NCBI GenBank assembly: GCA_037440925.1
Contig: JBBITF010000013.1
Location: 3,526-67,525, forward strand
DNA length: 64,000 nucleotides
Direction of reading: 5' to 3'
Source: JAABUE01 sp037440925
GTDB lineage: Bacteria; Chloroflexota; Anaerolineae; Anaerolineales; Villigracilaceae
Position numbers and translations under genes: made by a program. This document shows, piece after piece, positions 1 to 8,046 of the stretch; the stretch's first letter is position 1, and each line of letters begins with the position of its first letter. Under the pieces are notes generated by a model. The model was not told the DNA's origin. It searched no databases and saw nothing but the letters and a program-made list of their open reading frames with translations.

Positions 1-281
1 TGGCTGGCAAACCCCGCGCGGAACAAAGCCGGGTAGAGGAAATCGCCCGAAGCATCGCCGGTAAACTGCCGACCGGTGCGGTTGGAACCGTGCGCGCCGG
101 GCGCCAGTCCAACCACGAGAACGCGCGCATGAGGGTCGCCAAATCCAGGCACGGGCTTGCCCCAGTATTCCTGATGCGTGTAAGCCTTGCGCTTCGTGCG
201 CGCCACTTTTTCGCGCCATTCCACCAAGCGCGGACATTTGCGGCAGGAAACGATTTCAGCGTTCAGTTCATCGAGTGTCAT
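1..281 (-). CDS. Uracil-DNA glycosylase, family 5 (UDGb-like), 5' part
   Basis: Only the first 93 codons are inside the window; the gene runs off the left edge. The start is the ATG at 279-281 on the minus strand. The visible protein has an N-terminal CRKCPRL motif (residues 13-19), giving the first cysteines of the iron-sulfur cluster of family 4/5 uracil-DNA glycosylases, and the active-site stretch GLAPGAHGSNRTGRQFTGD. That Ala-His-Gly version without the family-4 Glu is typical of family 5 (UDGb), which removes uracil and other deaminated bases from DNA. The assignment rests on the motif and is strong; the catalytic C-terminal half cannot be checked. It is divergent from the hdr operon, and the 578 bp between them is rich in repeats. 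Confidence 0.88.
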   Translation of the reverse strand, partial: MTLDELNAEIVSCRKCPRLVEWREKVARTKRKAYTHQEYWGKPVPGFGDPHARVLVVGLAPGAHGSNRTGRQFTGDASGDFLYPALFRAGFAS

Positions 282-357
282 AGCAAAAGTTTATATCACA
301 CAACCTGTTTTTTTTGTAACTGCCTACCCTCCAGCGCAAATTTGCCTTTCAAAGTAG

Positions 358-439
358 AGAAACCATCCACGAATAGGGCCACGAATGCTCGAATGGAACG
401 TTATTCGTCAATTCGTGGGGCATTCGTGGACGGTTTGGA
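358..439. repeat. Imperfect inverted repeat, CCACGAAT family
   Basis: The left arm reads AAACCATCCACGAATAGGGC and the right arm is its near-complement ending in ATTCGTGGACGGTTT. A related single arm occurs at about 30876-30909, just upstream of folB, where the minus strand again begins AAACCATCCACGAAT. Two copies in different intergenic regions indicate a dispersed repeat rather than a local operator. Confidence 0.6.
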
Positions 440-504
440 CAAAATATGATCCCATCAGGGTAACCATTCAGGCATCGCTGGCCTGGAAAGTACCCAGAAT
501 GGGT

Positions 505-563
505 ATTGCCAAATCCAGGCCGAACTGGGCAAAATTACGTTGTAAACCGTTGGATTTGGCAAT
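505..563. repeat. Inverted pair of ATTGCCAAATCC, first copy
   Basis: ATTGCCAAATCC at 505-516 is followed by GGATTTGGCAAT at 552-563. The same two words occur in the opposite order at 47626-47637 and 47681-47692. The pair could form a stem or be the ends of a small element; nothing here decides. Confidence 0.55.
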
Positions 564-706
564 CCAACGGAGCAATAGGGCAATTTTCAAGTCTTCTCCG
601 ACAGGCTGTTAGGGCCTGCTGAATAGTTACAGATCAGGAAACTTATCCTGTCTATACAATTAAATCTCAGCGCTAAAAGTTGTGTGAACAAGTAAAAACA
701 GAAGTT

Positions 707-722
707 TGTGATGTATGTCACT
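707..722. promoter_or_regulatory. CRP/FNR/Rex-like operator, upstream site
   Basis: TGTGA-N6-TCACT is a near-perfect dyad of the type bound by CRP-family regulators. The Rex consensus (TTGTGA-N6-TCACAA) is similar, so the regulator class is not settled. The site lies 47 bp (first base to first base) upstream of a second dyad, roughly 140 bp before the hdrC start codon. Confidence 0.5.
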
Positions 723-753
723 AGATAACGATGACATCCCATACTTACATATT

Positions 754-769
754 TGTGACAAAAATCACA
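754..769. promoter_or_regulatory. CRP/FNR/Rex-like operator, promoter-proximal site
   Basis: TGTGACAAAAATCACA is an exact TGTGA-N6-TCACA palindrome in AT-rich DNA. If TTGTGA (753-758) serves as the -35 element and TAATAG (776-781) as the -10, with a 17-bp spacer, the operator overlaps the -35 and could repress; with another start it could activate. The site is the plausible control point of the hydrogenase operon, whose last gene itself encodes a cyclic-nucleotide-binding domain. Confidence 0.6.
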
Positions 770-859
770 TAGTAATAATAGTCAAGAAGCGTATTCTTGT
801 CCCTCACCATAGCCCGCGCTTCGACGGAGATTCTATTTTTCGAGGCAAAGAGGACACAT

Positions 860-1465
860 ATGGCTACACCCCAAACGCTTGATCCCCCTAAGGCTGTTCC
901 AAAGATGATTGAAGATTTGACGTTGCTCGAAGAAGTCTCAGCCCGCACGGCCGGCGTTTCGCGGCTGGAAATGTGTATCCAGTGCGGAACTTGCGGCGGC
1001 TCTTGTCCATCTGCGGCAGACATGGATCATACACCACGTATGCTATTTGCCATGCTACGGGCAGGGATGCGCCAGGCCGCATTAATGAGCAACACCCCCT
1101 GGATCTGCGTCTCCTGCTACCATTGCGTAGTGCGCTGCCCGCAAAATGTTCACATTGCGGATGTCATGTACACTCTCAAGGGGATGGCGATTGAGGCAAA
1201 ACTTTTCCAAGACTCGACCGCCCCAGACTTCTCACAAACGTTTGTAGATATGGTGGAAGAATATGGGCGCAGTTATGAGTTCGGTTTGGCTACCCGCCAT
1301 TATTTGAAACATTTCCCCTTGCGCTTGCCGGGCATGGCTCCAATGGGAATGGGCCTGCTAAGCAAGCAGCGCATGAGCATCACCCCTACACGTATCAAAG
1401 ACATCAAACAGCTTAAAGCCATCTTGAAACGTGCAAAGGAAATCGAAGGAGACAACCATGGCTAA
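860..1465 (+). CDS. hdrC: Heterodisulfide reductase subunit C-like iron-sulfur protein
   Basis: This 201-residue protein is the HdrC-type ferredoxin subunit. Two classical [4Fe-4S] motifs are visible, CxxCxxCxxxC at residues 39-49 (CIQCGTCGGSC) and 83-93 (CVSCYHCVVRC). HdrC passes electrons between the flavin subunit HdrA and the catalytic-type subunit HdrB. I choose ATG 860, preceded by AGAGGA at a good distance, although the frame is open further upstream. Its end overlaps hdrB by 8 bp. In methanogens HdrBC reduces the CoM-CoB disulfide; no coenzyme M pathway is visible here, so the natural electron acceptor or donor of this bacterial complex is unknown. Confidence 0.93.
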   Translation: MATPQTLDPPKAVPKMIEDLTLLEEVSARTAGVSRLEMCIQCGTCGGSCPSAADMDHTPRMLFAMLRAGMRQAALMSNTPWICVSCYHCVVRCPQNVHIADVMYTLKGMAIEAKLFQDSTAPDFSQTFVDMVEEYGRSYEFGLATRHYLKHFPLRLPGMAPMGMGLLSKQRMSITPTRIKDIKQLKAILKRAKEIEGDNHG

Positions 1466-2462
1466 ATATCTTTTGTATCCGGGTTGCTCCATGGAATCGA
1501 GCGCTAAAGCCTACGCCGACTCTCTGGCAGCAATTACCAAACCAATAGGCTTGGAACTAGAGGAAATTCAGGATTGGAATTGCTGCGGCGCTACGGAATA
1601 CCTGGGCATCAGCCTGACACCCGCTTACGCGCTTATCACCCGCAACCTGGCCTTAGCCGCTCAACAAGCCAATGGTCATCGAACCGTCGTTGCTCCATGC
1701 AGCGCCTGTTATCTCAACCTGGCCAAAGCAGATTACTACATGCGCGAGCAACCCAAATTGGGCAAAATGGTCAATGAGGCGCTTCAGGCCGGCAACTTGA
1801 GTTATAAACCTGGTTCTCTAGAAATCCGCCATCTGCTGGATGTAATCATCTACGATATTGGCCTGGAGAACATCAAGAGCAAGGTGGTGCGACCGCTGAC
1901 CGGCTTGCGGGTTGCCCCCTATTTAGGCTGCATGGTGCCGCGCCCCGACTACGAAGGGCGTTGGTCCGATCATGAACATCCTGTCGAACTTGATTTGCTG
2001 CTCAAGGCATTGGGAGCAGAGGTAATTGATTTCCCGCTCAAGACGCATTGCTGCGGTGGTCACATGACACAAATAGGGCCTGAGACGGCCTTCGAATTGA
2101 TTCGCCGGCTGATTGCCTCCGCTGACCAGTATCAGGCCGATCTCATGGCAACGCTTTGCCCAATGTGCCAGATGAATCTGGACGCTTATCAGTCAGAGAC
2201 CAACCGCCACTTTGGCACAAATTACCACATGCCGATTGTGTTCTTTACGCAATTGATGGGGGTGGCGTTTGGAATAGCGCCAGAGAAACTAGGATTTGGA
2301 ATGGAATTGGTCAGCGCCAAAAAAGCATTAGAAAAAATTGGGCTAGAAATACCAGAGCAAGAAACGTTGCTCACGCGACCTAAAAAAGCCGAAGGATTGC
2401 CCATGCCTAAACCACTCCCCTTGAAGCATCAAGTTGCTAAGAAAGATGAGGTGGAAAAATGA
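1458..2462 (+). CDS. hdrB: Heterodisulfide reductase subunit B-like protein
   Basis: HdrB-type protein of 334 residues with two cysteine-rich CCG domains, which bind the two noncubane [4Fe-4S] clusters of the disulfide-reducing site in characterised HdrB. The first domain has C10, CC at 42-43 and CxxC at 81-84; the second has YLGC, HCCGG and CPMC between about residues 150 and 240. Start ATG 1458 follows AAGGAGA and overlaps hdrC. It is somewhat longer than methanogen HdrB because of a basic, lysine-rich tail of about 45 residues after the last cysteine motif. The stop codon overlaps the hdrA start (ATGA), so translation is probably coupled. Confidence 0.93.
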   Translation: MAKYLLYPGCSMESSAKAYADSLAAITKPIGLELEEIQDWNCCGATEYLGISLTPAYALITRNLALAAQQANGHRTVVAPCSACYLNLAKADYYMREQPKLGKMVNEALQAGNLSYKPGSLEIRHLLDVIIYDIGLENIKSKVVRPLTGLRVAPYLGCMVPRPDYEGRWSDHEHPVELDLLLKALGAEVIDFPLKTHCCGGHMTQIGPETAFELIRRLIASADQYQADLMATLCPMCQMNLDAYQSETNRHFGTNYHMPIVFFTQLMGVAFGIAPEKLGFGMELVSAKKALEKIGLEIPEQETLLTRPKKAEGLPMPKPLPLKHQVAKKDEVEK

Positions 2463-4492
2463 CAAAAACCACAACAAACCAGCCCGACGGTCAGGAAAAA
2501 ATTGGCGTTTACGTTTGCCACTGTGGTTCCAACATCGCCGGAATGGTGGATGTCCAACAAGTTGCGCAATGGGCCGGCAGCCGCCTTAAGGATCGCGGCG
2601 TTGTCGTTGCACGCGATTATAAATTCATGTGTTCCAGCCTGGGGCAGGAACTAATCGAAAAAGATATCAAAGAATTGGGGTTGACGCGCGTGGTCGTAGC
2701 GGCCTGTTCTCCACATCTGCACGAGAAAACGTTTCGCACAGCATGTGAACGCGCCGGCCTGAATCCTTTTCTATGCGAATTGGTTTCCATTCGTGAACAA
2801 GTATCGTGGGTGCATACTGATAAAGTGGTGGCCACGCAGAAATCACAAGCCGTGGTTTCAGGCGGCGTGGAGCGCGTGCTGCACCATGAACCGCTAGAAC
2901 CGCTCACCGTGCCAATCCATCCAGACACGCTCATAGTAGGGGGCGGTATTGCGGGGATTCAGGCCGCATTGGAAATTGCCGATGCCGGTTACCATGTATT
3001 CATTGTAGAACGCGAGCCGTCCATCGGTGGGCATATGGCACAGTTCGACAAAACCTTCCCCACGCTCGACTGCGCTGCCTGTATCCTGACGCCCAAAATG
3101 GTGCAGGCCGGCACACATCCTAACATCACTTTGCTGACCTGGAGTGAGGTGGAAAAGGTCGAAGGGTATGTTGGCAACTTCGATGTGACGATTCGCAAAA
3201 AGGCACGCAAAGTGAATGTAGAGAAGTGCACTGGCTGCGGCATCTGCCAGGAAAAATGCCCCAAGAAGATCATTGACGATGTATACGAAGCCGGCCTGGG
3301 ATACCGCAAAGCGATTTATACCCCCTTCCCTCAAGCGGTGCCTAAGTATCCTGTCCTGGATGTGAAGAATTGCATTTTCTTCGAGAAAGGCACGTGCAAG
3401 GCTTGTCAGAAATTCTGCCCTACCGATGCAATTGACTTCGAACAACAAGATGAGATCTTGAACGTCAAGGTAGGCAACATCATCCTGGCAACCGGCTACG
3501 ATTTGTTCGATGCCCGCAAGGTGACCAATTATGGCTATGGCAGGTTGGCCAACGTATTTACCAGCATCGAAATGGAACGTTTAACCAACGCTGCCGGTCC
3601 GACCAACGGGCAGATCGTCTTGCGCGATGGCAAGACTGTGCCAAAAGCAGTAGGCATTATTCACTGTGTTGGCTCCCGTGACCGGAACTTCAACAATTAC
3701 TGCTCGGTCATCTGTTGTATGCAGAGTCTGAAATTTGCCCACTTGGTCCATGAACGGACGGGGGCGACCGTTTACAATTTCTATATTGACATGCGCACTC
3801 CCTTCAAAGATTACGATGAATTCTATCAACGTGTACTGGAGGAAAGCACGCTCTTTGTGCGCGGCAAGGTAGCCGAGGTGACCGACGCGGCGCGTTTGCC
3901 CGGCGAGGAAGGGAAACTCATCATCCAGGTCGAGGATACGCTGGCAGGCAAGCAGCGGCGTATCCCCGTGGATATGGTCATCCTGTCCACCGGCCTGGAA
4001 CCGCGCAGAGACTCGAGGGAGGTCGGTAAATTATTTGGGATCTCTTGCTCGGCAAATGGTTGGTTTACCGAAAAGCATCCCAAACTCGACCCGGTGGCTA
4101 CGATGACAGAGGGAATCTACATTGCGGGTTGTGCGCAAGGGCCGAAAGATATTCCAGCCAGCGTTGCGCAGGGGGCTGCTGCTGCTGCACGGGTGCTTGG
4201 CAAGATACAACAAAAAGAGATGGCTCTCGAACCGGTACGCGCCAGCGTGATTGAGGAAAAATGCTCTGGATGCCGCATTTGCAACAATCTGTGCCCGTTC
4301 AATGCAATTTTCTTCCACGAAGATCGCATGGTGACCGAAATCAACCCAGCGCTATGTCAGGGCTGTGGCACGTGCGTGGCAGCCTGCCCGGCTGGAGCCA
4401 TTACCGGTACCGGCTTTAGCAACGAACAGGTCTTGGCGCAAATTGACGGCCTGTTATTGCTCAATGTCGGCGATGAACCAATCCCTGTATAG
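2459..4492 (+). CDS. hdrA: Heterodisulfide reductase subunit A-like flavoprotein, electron-bifurcating type
   Basis: Full-length HdrA-type protein (677 residues). Order of parts: N-terminal HdrA domain with its own cysteines (CHCG near residue 20, ACSPH near 82); FAD-binding Rossmann segment GGGIAG at 161-166; the HdrA hallmark FPTLDCAACILTPKM; an inserted ferredoxin region (CTGCGICQEKC and CKACQKFC); the second half of the FAD domain; and a C-terminal two-cluster ferredoxin (CSGCRICNNLC, CQGCGTCVAAC). In methanogens HdrA carries the bifurcating FAD that couples ferredoxin reduction to disulfide reduction. Together with mvhADG downstream this predicts a soluble H2-dependent bifurcating complex. 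No selenocysteine codon is present. Confidence 0.95.
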   Translation: MTKTTTNQPDGQEKIGVYVCHCGSNIAGMVDVQQVAQWAGSRLKDRGVVVARDYKFMCSSLGQELIEKDIKELGLTRVVVAACSPHLHEKTFRTACERAGLNPFLCELVSIREQVSWVHTDKVVATQKSQAVVSGGVERVLHHEPLEPLTVPIHPDTLIVGGGIAGIQAALEIADAGYHVFIVEREPSIGGHMAQFDKTFPTLDCAACILTPKMVQAGTHPNITLLTWSEVEKVEGYVGNFDVTIRKKARKVNVEKCTGCGICQEKCPKKIIDDVYEAGLGYRKAIYTPFPQAVPKYPVLDVKNCIFFEKGTCKACQKFCPTDAIDFEQQDEILNVKVGNIILATGYDLFDARKVTNYGYGRLANVFTSIEMERLTNAAGPTNGQIVLRDGKTVPKAVGIIHCVGSRDRNFNNYCSVICCMQSLKFAHLVHERTGATVYNFYIDMRTPFKDYDEFYQRVLEESTLFVRGKVAEVTDAARLPGEEGKLIIQVEDTLAGKQRRIPVDMVILSTGLEPRRDSREVGKLFGISCSANGWFTEKHPKLDPVATMTEGIYIAGCAQGPKDIPASVAQGAAAAARVLGKIQQKEMALEPVRASVIEEKCSGCRICNNLCPFNAIFFHEDRMVTEINPALCQGCGTCVAACPAGAITGTGFSNEQVLAQIDGLLLLNVGDEPIPV

Positions 4493-4502
4493 GAGGTGAA
4501 AA

Positions 4503-4988
4503 ATGAGCGATGTATTCGAACCTGTCATCGTCGGCTTTACCTGCAACTGGTGCTCGTACCGCGCAGCAGACCTGGCGGGTACAGCGCGCATGAAATATGC
4601 GCCTAACATCCGCCTGATTCGTCTGATGTGTTCGGGACGCTTGGATCCGACGTTCGTTTTCAAAGCGCTGGCCAATGGAGCCGATGGGGTCATGATCACA
4701 GGCTGCCATCCAGGTGAGTGTCACTATCTGGAACAAAACTACAAGGCCCTGAGGCGCTTCCATTTGATGCGCCGCACGTTGAAAGGGCTGGGGGTAGAGC
4801 CAGAGCGCGTCAAACTGGTATGGGCTAGCGCAGCCGAAGGCGCAAAATTTGCCAGTGAAGTCACCGCATTTGTGGAAGAGATTCGCGCCTTGGGCCCTCT
4901 CCACTGGGGCAAAGCCCTAGGAAACGGCAGCACGCCAAATGTCGCGGAAGAAGCGGTGGGCAAAGAAAAAATGGAGGTGGCAGCATGA
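4503..4988 (+). CDS. mvhD: Hydrogenase iron-sulfur subunit D (MvhD family)
   Basis: MvhD-type small iron-sulfur protein, 161 residues, preceded by a perfect AGGAGGTG ribosome site. Cysteine motifs TCNWCSY near residues 16-22, CSGR near 44 and GCHPGEC near 67-73 are those of the [2Fe-2S] protein that docks the hydrogenase onto HdrA. Its position between hdrA and the hydrogenase genes fits that bridging role. The C-terminal 30 residues are variable and acidic. The 4-bp overlap with the next gene indicates coupled translation. Confidence 0.92.
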   Translation: MSDVFEPVIVGFTCNWCSYRAADLAGTARMKYAPNIRLIRLMCSGRLDPTFVFKALANGADGVMITGCHPGECHYLEQNYKALRRFHLMRRTLKGLGVEPERVKLVWASAAEGAKFASEVTAFVEEIRALGPLHWGKALGNGSTPNVAEEAVGKEKMEVAA

Positions 4989-5968
4989 GTAAGCCTAAAT
5001 TTGCCATGTACTGGGCGGCTTCCTGTGGAGGTTGTGAAATTGCTGTCCTGAACATCCACGAGAAAATTTTAGACGTGGATGCAAACTTCGATGTCGTGTT
5101 CTGGCCGGTAGCCGTAGATACCAAGTATAAAGATGTAGAAGCCATGCCAGATGGAGACATTTTGCTAACGCTCTTCAACGGCGGTATTCGCAACGATGAA
5201 AACGAGCATATTGCCAAACTTCTGCGCAAGAAATCTCAGATTTTGGTGGCTTTTGGCTCTTGCGCCTGCGAGGGTTGTATCCCTGGCCTGGCTAATCTGA
5301 GCCCGGCCTCGGAAATTGTGGAGACAGCCTTTAGCACCGTTTCGACGGATAATCCGAACAACGTTCGCCCACAAACACATTACACGGTGCCAGAGGGTGA
5401 AATTCAAATTCCGCGCATCTACCCCACCCTTCGCACTCTGGATCAGGTGGTTGAGGTAGATTATTACATGCCCGGCTGTCCGCCCGAATCGCATCAAATT
5501 GCGGCGGTGGTGGATTTGGTGGTGCAGGTCTTACAAGGCAAGGCGGAGTTGCCGCCCAAAGGCTCCGTCATCGGCGCAGGCAATTCAACCGTGTGCGACG
5601 AATGCCCCCGCAAGCGGAACGTCAAATCTATCACTTCGTTCAAGCGCATCTTTGGACAGCCCATTGACCCTGAGCTCTGCCTCTTAGAACAGGGGATTCC
5701 CTGCAACGGCATCGCTACCCGAAGCGGTTGCAATGCGCGTTGTCCAAGCGCCGGGGCGCAATGTATCGGATGCTATGGGCCGGCAGAAGGGGTGATTGAT
5801 TACGGAGCAAGGTTGATTACGGCCTTTGCCTCGGTGATCAACAGCACCGACCCAGAAGAAATTGACGCCATCTTAGACGGCATCCCCGACCCGACCGGTC
5901 AGTTTTATCGCTTCAACCTGGCAGGTTCCTTGCTCAAAGCGGGCAAATCGGCTTGGGACAAGGCATAG
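4985..5968 (+). CDS. mvhG: [NiFe]-hydrogenase small subunit, group 3 (MvhG-like)
   Basis: 327-residue small subunit. The N-terminal flavodoxin-like part has the proximal-cluster cysteines CGGC (residues 15-18), GSCACEGC (near 90) and PGCPPES (near 163). The C-terminal part carries further cysteines (CDEC, CNG, CNARC, CIGC) for the medial and distal clusters. There is no Tat signal, so the enzyme is cytoplasmic, as expected for group 3. It works with MvhA to split or make H2 and passes electrons through MvhD to HdrA. Confidence 0.93.
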   Translation: MSKPKFAMYWAASCGGCEIAVLNIHEKILDVDANFDVVFWPVAVDTKYKDVEAMPDGDILLTLFNGGIRNDENEHIAKLLRKKSQILVAFGSCACEGCIPGLANLSPASEIVETAFSTVSTDNPNNVRPQTHYTVPEGEIQIPRIYPTLRTLDQVVEVDYYMPGCPPESHQIAAVVDLVVQVLQGKAELPPKGSVIGAGNSTVCDECPRKRNVKSITSFKRIFGQPIDPELCLLEQGIPCNGIATRSGCNARCPSAGAQCIGCYGPAEGVIDYGARLITAFASVINSTDPEEIDAILDGIPDPTGQFYRFNLAGSLLKAGKSAWDKA

Positions 5969-5977
5969 GAGGCAACC

Positions 5978-7447
5978 ATGACGCAACGAATCACAATTGA
6001 CCCCATCACTCGCCTGGAAGGACACGGCAAGATCGAAATCTTCCTGGACGAGGAAGGTAATGTTGCCAATACCTATTTTCAAATTCCGGAATTACGCGGC
6101 TTCGAACGCTTTTGCGTTGGTCGTCCGGTGGAAGAAATGCCGCTGCTGACCAATCGCATTTGCGGCGTTTGCCCAGAAGCGCACCACATGGCAGCAGCCA
6201 AAGCAGCCGATGCGGTCTATCATGTTGATCCGCCGCGCACCGCTAAGATGCTACGCGAGTTGCTTTACTCGGCGTTCTATTGCACCGACCATACCACCCA
6301 CTTCTATGCGCTGGCTGGCCCCGATTTCGTCATCGGACCGGATGCGCCTGTAGCCGAACGCAACATTCTAGGCATCATCCACAAAGTGGGTCTGGAAATC
6401 GGTGGCAAAGTCATTCAGATGCGCAAGTATGGGCATACCGTAGTCGAAATGATCGGTGGCCGCAAGGTGCATCCCTGCACGTCTATCCCCGGCGGATTGA
6501 CAAAAGGGATCAGCAAGGAGCAGCAAAAAGAAATCCTGGAGATGGGCAAGTGGGCAATTGAGTTTGCTCAATTTAGCCTGAAGTTGTTCAACGATATCGT
6601 ACTAGGTAATAAAGAATATGTTGACTTGATCTTAAACGATATCTATACCCATCGCACCTATTACATGGGCCTAATGGATGAGAACAACCACGTCAACTTC
6701 TATGACGGCAAGGTCCGTGTGGTGGATCCGGAAGGAAAAGAACTGGTGAAATACGCTCCACAGGACTATACTCAGCATATTGCCGAGCATGTAGAGCCGT
6801 GGACCTATCTCAAGTTCCCCTACCTCAAAGCAGTGGGCTGGAAAGGGTTTACCGATGGCAAGGACTCGGGTGTGTATTGCGCTACCCCGCTCTCACGCCT
6901 AAACGCCGCCGACGGTATGGCTACGCCGAAAGCGCAAGAGGAATACGAAAAATTCTACAAGACACTGGGCGGCAAGCCGGTGCATCAGCGCCTGGCAACT
7001 CATTGGGCACGCCTCATCGAATTGCTCTATGCGGCCGAGCGATGGGTAGAACTAGCCAGCGACCCGGAAATCACTTCAGACAATTTCCACACCGTCCCCA
7101 CAGAAACGCCGACGGAGGGCGTAGGCATCGTGGAGGCTCCGCGCGGTACACTCACCCATCACTACATTACCGACGAACGCGGTGTGTTGACCAAGGTCAA
7201 CTTGATTGTCGGCACCACCAATAACTATGCACCGATCAGCATGTCTATCAACAAAGCCGCCCGCAATCTGATCAAGAAAGGCACGGTAATTAGCGAGGGC
7301 CTGCTCAACATGGTTGAAATGGCTTTCCGAGCGTATGACCCCTGCTTTGGCTGCGCCACGCACTCCTTGCCCGGCCAAATGCCATTGCAAGTAACCATCC
7401 GCGACGTAAATGGCACACCCGTAGAAGTGTTCAAACAGTTTTGCTAG
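5978..7447 (+). CDS. mvhA: [NiFe]-hydrogenase large subunit, group 3 (MvhA-like)
   Basis: 489-residue catalytic subunit. Both nickel-binding motifs are intact: RICGVC at about residues 61-66 and DPCFGC near residue 453. The DPCxxCxxH motif is followed by about 28 extra residues, so the protein is made as a precursor and must be cut after the motif histidine by an endopeptidase; such a protease is the next gene. The N-terminal ITRLEGHGKIEI stretch is typical of group 3 enzymes. Subgroup 3c is inferred from linkage to hdrABC and mvhD, not from a tree. Confidence 0.94.
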   Translation: MTQRITIDPITRLEGHGKIEIFLDEEGNVANTYFQIPELRGFERFCVGRPVEEMPLLTNRICGVCPEAHHMAAAKAADAVYHVDPPRTAKMLRELLYSAFYCTDHTTHFYALAGPDFVIGPDAPVAERNILGIIHKVGLEIGGKVIQMRKYGHTVVEMIGGRKVHPCTSIPGGLTKGISKEQQKEILEMGKWAIEFAQFSLKLFNDIVLGNKEYVDLILNDIYTHRTYYMGLMDENNHVNFYDGKVRVVDPEGKELVKYAPQDYTQHIAEHVEPWTYLKFPYLKAVGWKGFTDGKDSGVYCATPLSRLNAADGMATPKAQEEYEKFYKTLGGKPVHQRLATHWARLIELLYAAERWVELASDPEITSDNFHTVPTETPTEGVGIVEAPRGTLTHHYITDERGVLTKVNLIVGTTNNYAPISMSINKAARNLIKKGTVISEGLLNMVEMAFRAYDPCFGCATHSLPGQMPLQVTIRDVNGTPVEVFKQFC

Positions 7448-7467
7448 ACAGGAGGAGCGTCCGTCCA

Positions 7468-7505
7468 GGTGAGGGCTGCGCACGTATCATCCAGCAGCCC
7501 TCACC
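7468..7505 (+). promoter_or_regulatory. Perfect 12-bp hairpin between mvhA and its protease
   Basis: GGTGAGGGCTGC (7468-7479) pairs perfectly with GCAGCCCTCACC (7494-7505) across a 14-nt loop. No T-run follows, so it is not a standard terminator; the next ribosome site (GGAGG) starts immediately after the stem. A strong AGGAGGAG at 7450-7457 without a near ATG precedes it. From GTG 7469 a 18-codon frame crosses the hairpin and ends in an ATGA overlap with the protease start. A role in differential expression or mRNA processing is possible. Confidence 0.55.
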
Positions 7506-7521
7506 ACGGAGGCAGAACAAC

Positions 7522-8046
7522 ATGAAGAAACTCATCATTGGGCTAGGCAATCCTATTCTCGGTGATGATGGCGTGGGCTGGAAAGTGGCCGAAATCGTAC
7601 AGAAATCTTTACAAGCCCAGCCTGGCTATCGCCTGCCCTATCGGCCGAGCAATTCGAAGACCATAGAACATCTCTCGCCGGTGGAAGTAGAATGCGCCTC
7701 ATTGGGGGGATTGAGCCTGATGGAACGTTTGTTGGGATACGAACATGTGATCTTGATTGACTCCCTCACCACAGGCCAAAATCCAATCGGAAGCGTTCAG
7801 GTTTTCCCGCTGGAAAAGCTGCCTCATCCTATGGCCGGCCATTCTGCCTCTCCTCATGACGTAAGCCTGCTCACTGCCTTGCAAATTGCTGCGAACATTG
7901 GCGCCAACGTCCCTCTAAAAATAGATGTGGTTGCTATCGAAGCGCAGAACGTGTATGATTTTTCAGAAGCGCTCACCCCGGCCGTCGCAGCAGCCGTTCC
8001 GGTTGCTGTAGAACAAGTTTTGCTATTACTCCAGGAGGCCCCATGA
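7522..8046 (+). CDS. [NiFe]-hydrogenase maturation endopeptidase (HyaD/HycI family)
   Basis: 174-residue M52-family protease that removes the C-terminal extension of the hydrogenase large subunit once nickel is inserted. Visible family features are the N-terminal GLGNPILGDDGVG motif with the metal-binding acidic residue, an IDSL segment near residue 78, and HSASPHDVSL near residue 110 with the conserved His. I choose ATG 7522 over an in-frame start 27 codons upstream because ACGGAGG stands in front of it. An insertion of about 15 residues (YRPSNSKTIEH region) follows the first helix. Its stop overlaps the next start. Confidence 0.9.
   Translation: MKKLIIGLGNPILGDDGVGWKVAEIVQKSLQAQPGYRLPYRPSNSKTIEHLSPVEVECASLGGLSLMERLLGYEHVILIDSLTTGQNPIGSVQVFPLEKLPHPMAGHSASPHDVSLLTALQIAANIGANVPLKIDVVAIEAQNVYDFSEALTPAVAAAVPVAVEQVLLLLQEAP

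Larger units (their letters stand above)
282..859. other. Repeat-rich intergenic region ahead of the hydrogenase operon
   Basis: I see no convincing gene here. It holds, left to right: one solo end of a dispersed element (GTAACTGCCTACCCTCC, 316-332); an imperfect inverted repeat with arms about 358-387 and 408-439 built on the words CCACGAAT and ATTCGTGG; an inverted pair of a second word (ATTGCCAAATCC at 505-516, its complement at 552-563), also found at 47626-47692; and the AT-rich promoter region of the hdr operon from about 640, with two operator-like palindromes. Two short plus-strand open frames (90-449 and 385-612) overlap the repeats and lack good ribosome sites, so I do not call them genes. 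Confidence 0.6.

Noticed and set aside
90..612. Two plus-strand open frames left of the hydrogenase operon
   Set aside because: One is antisense to the uracil-DNA glycosylase start, the other is built on repeat words; neither has a ribosome site or domain.
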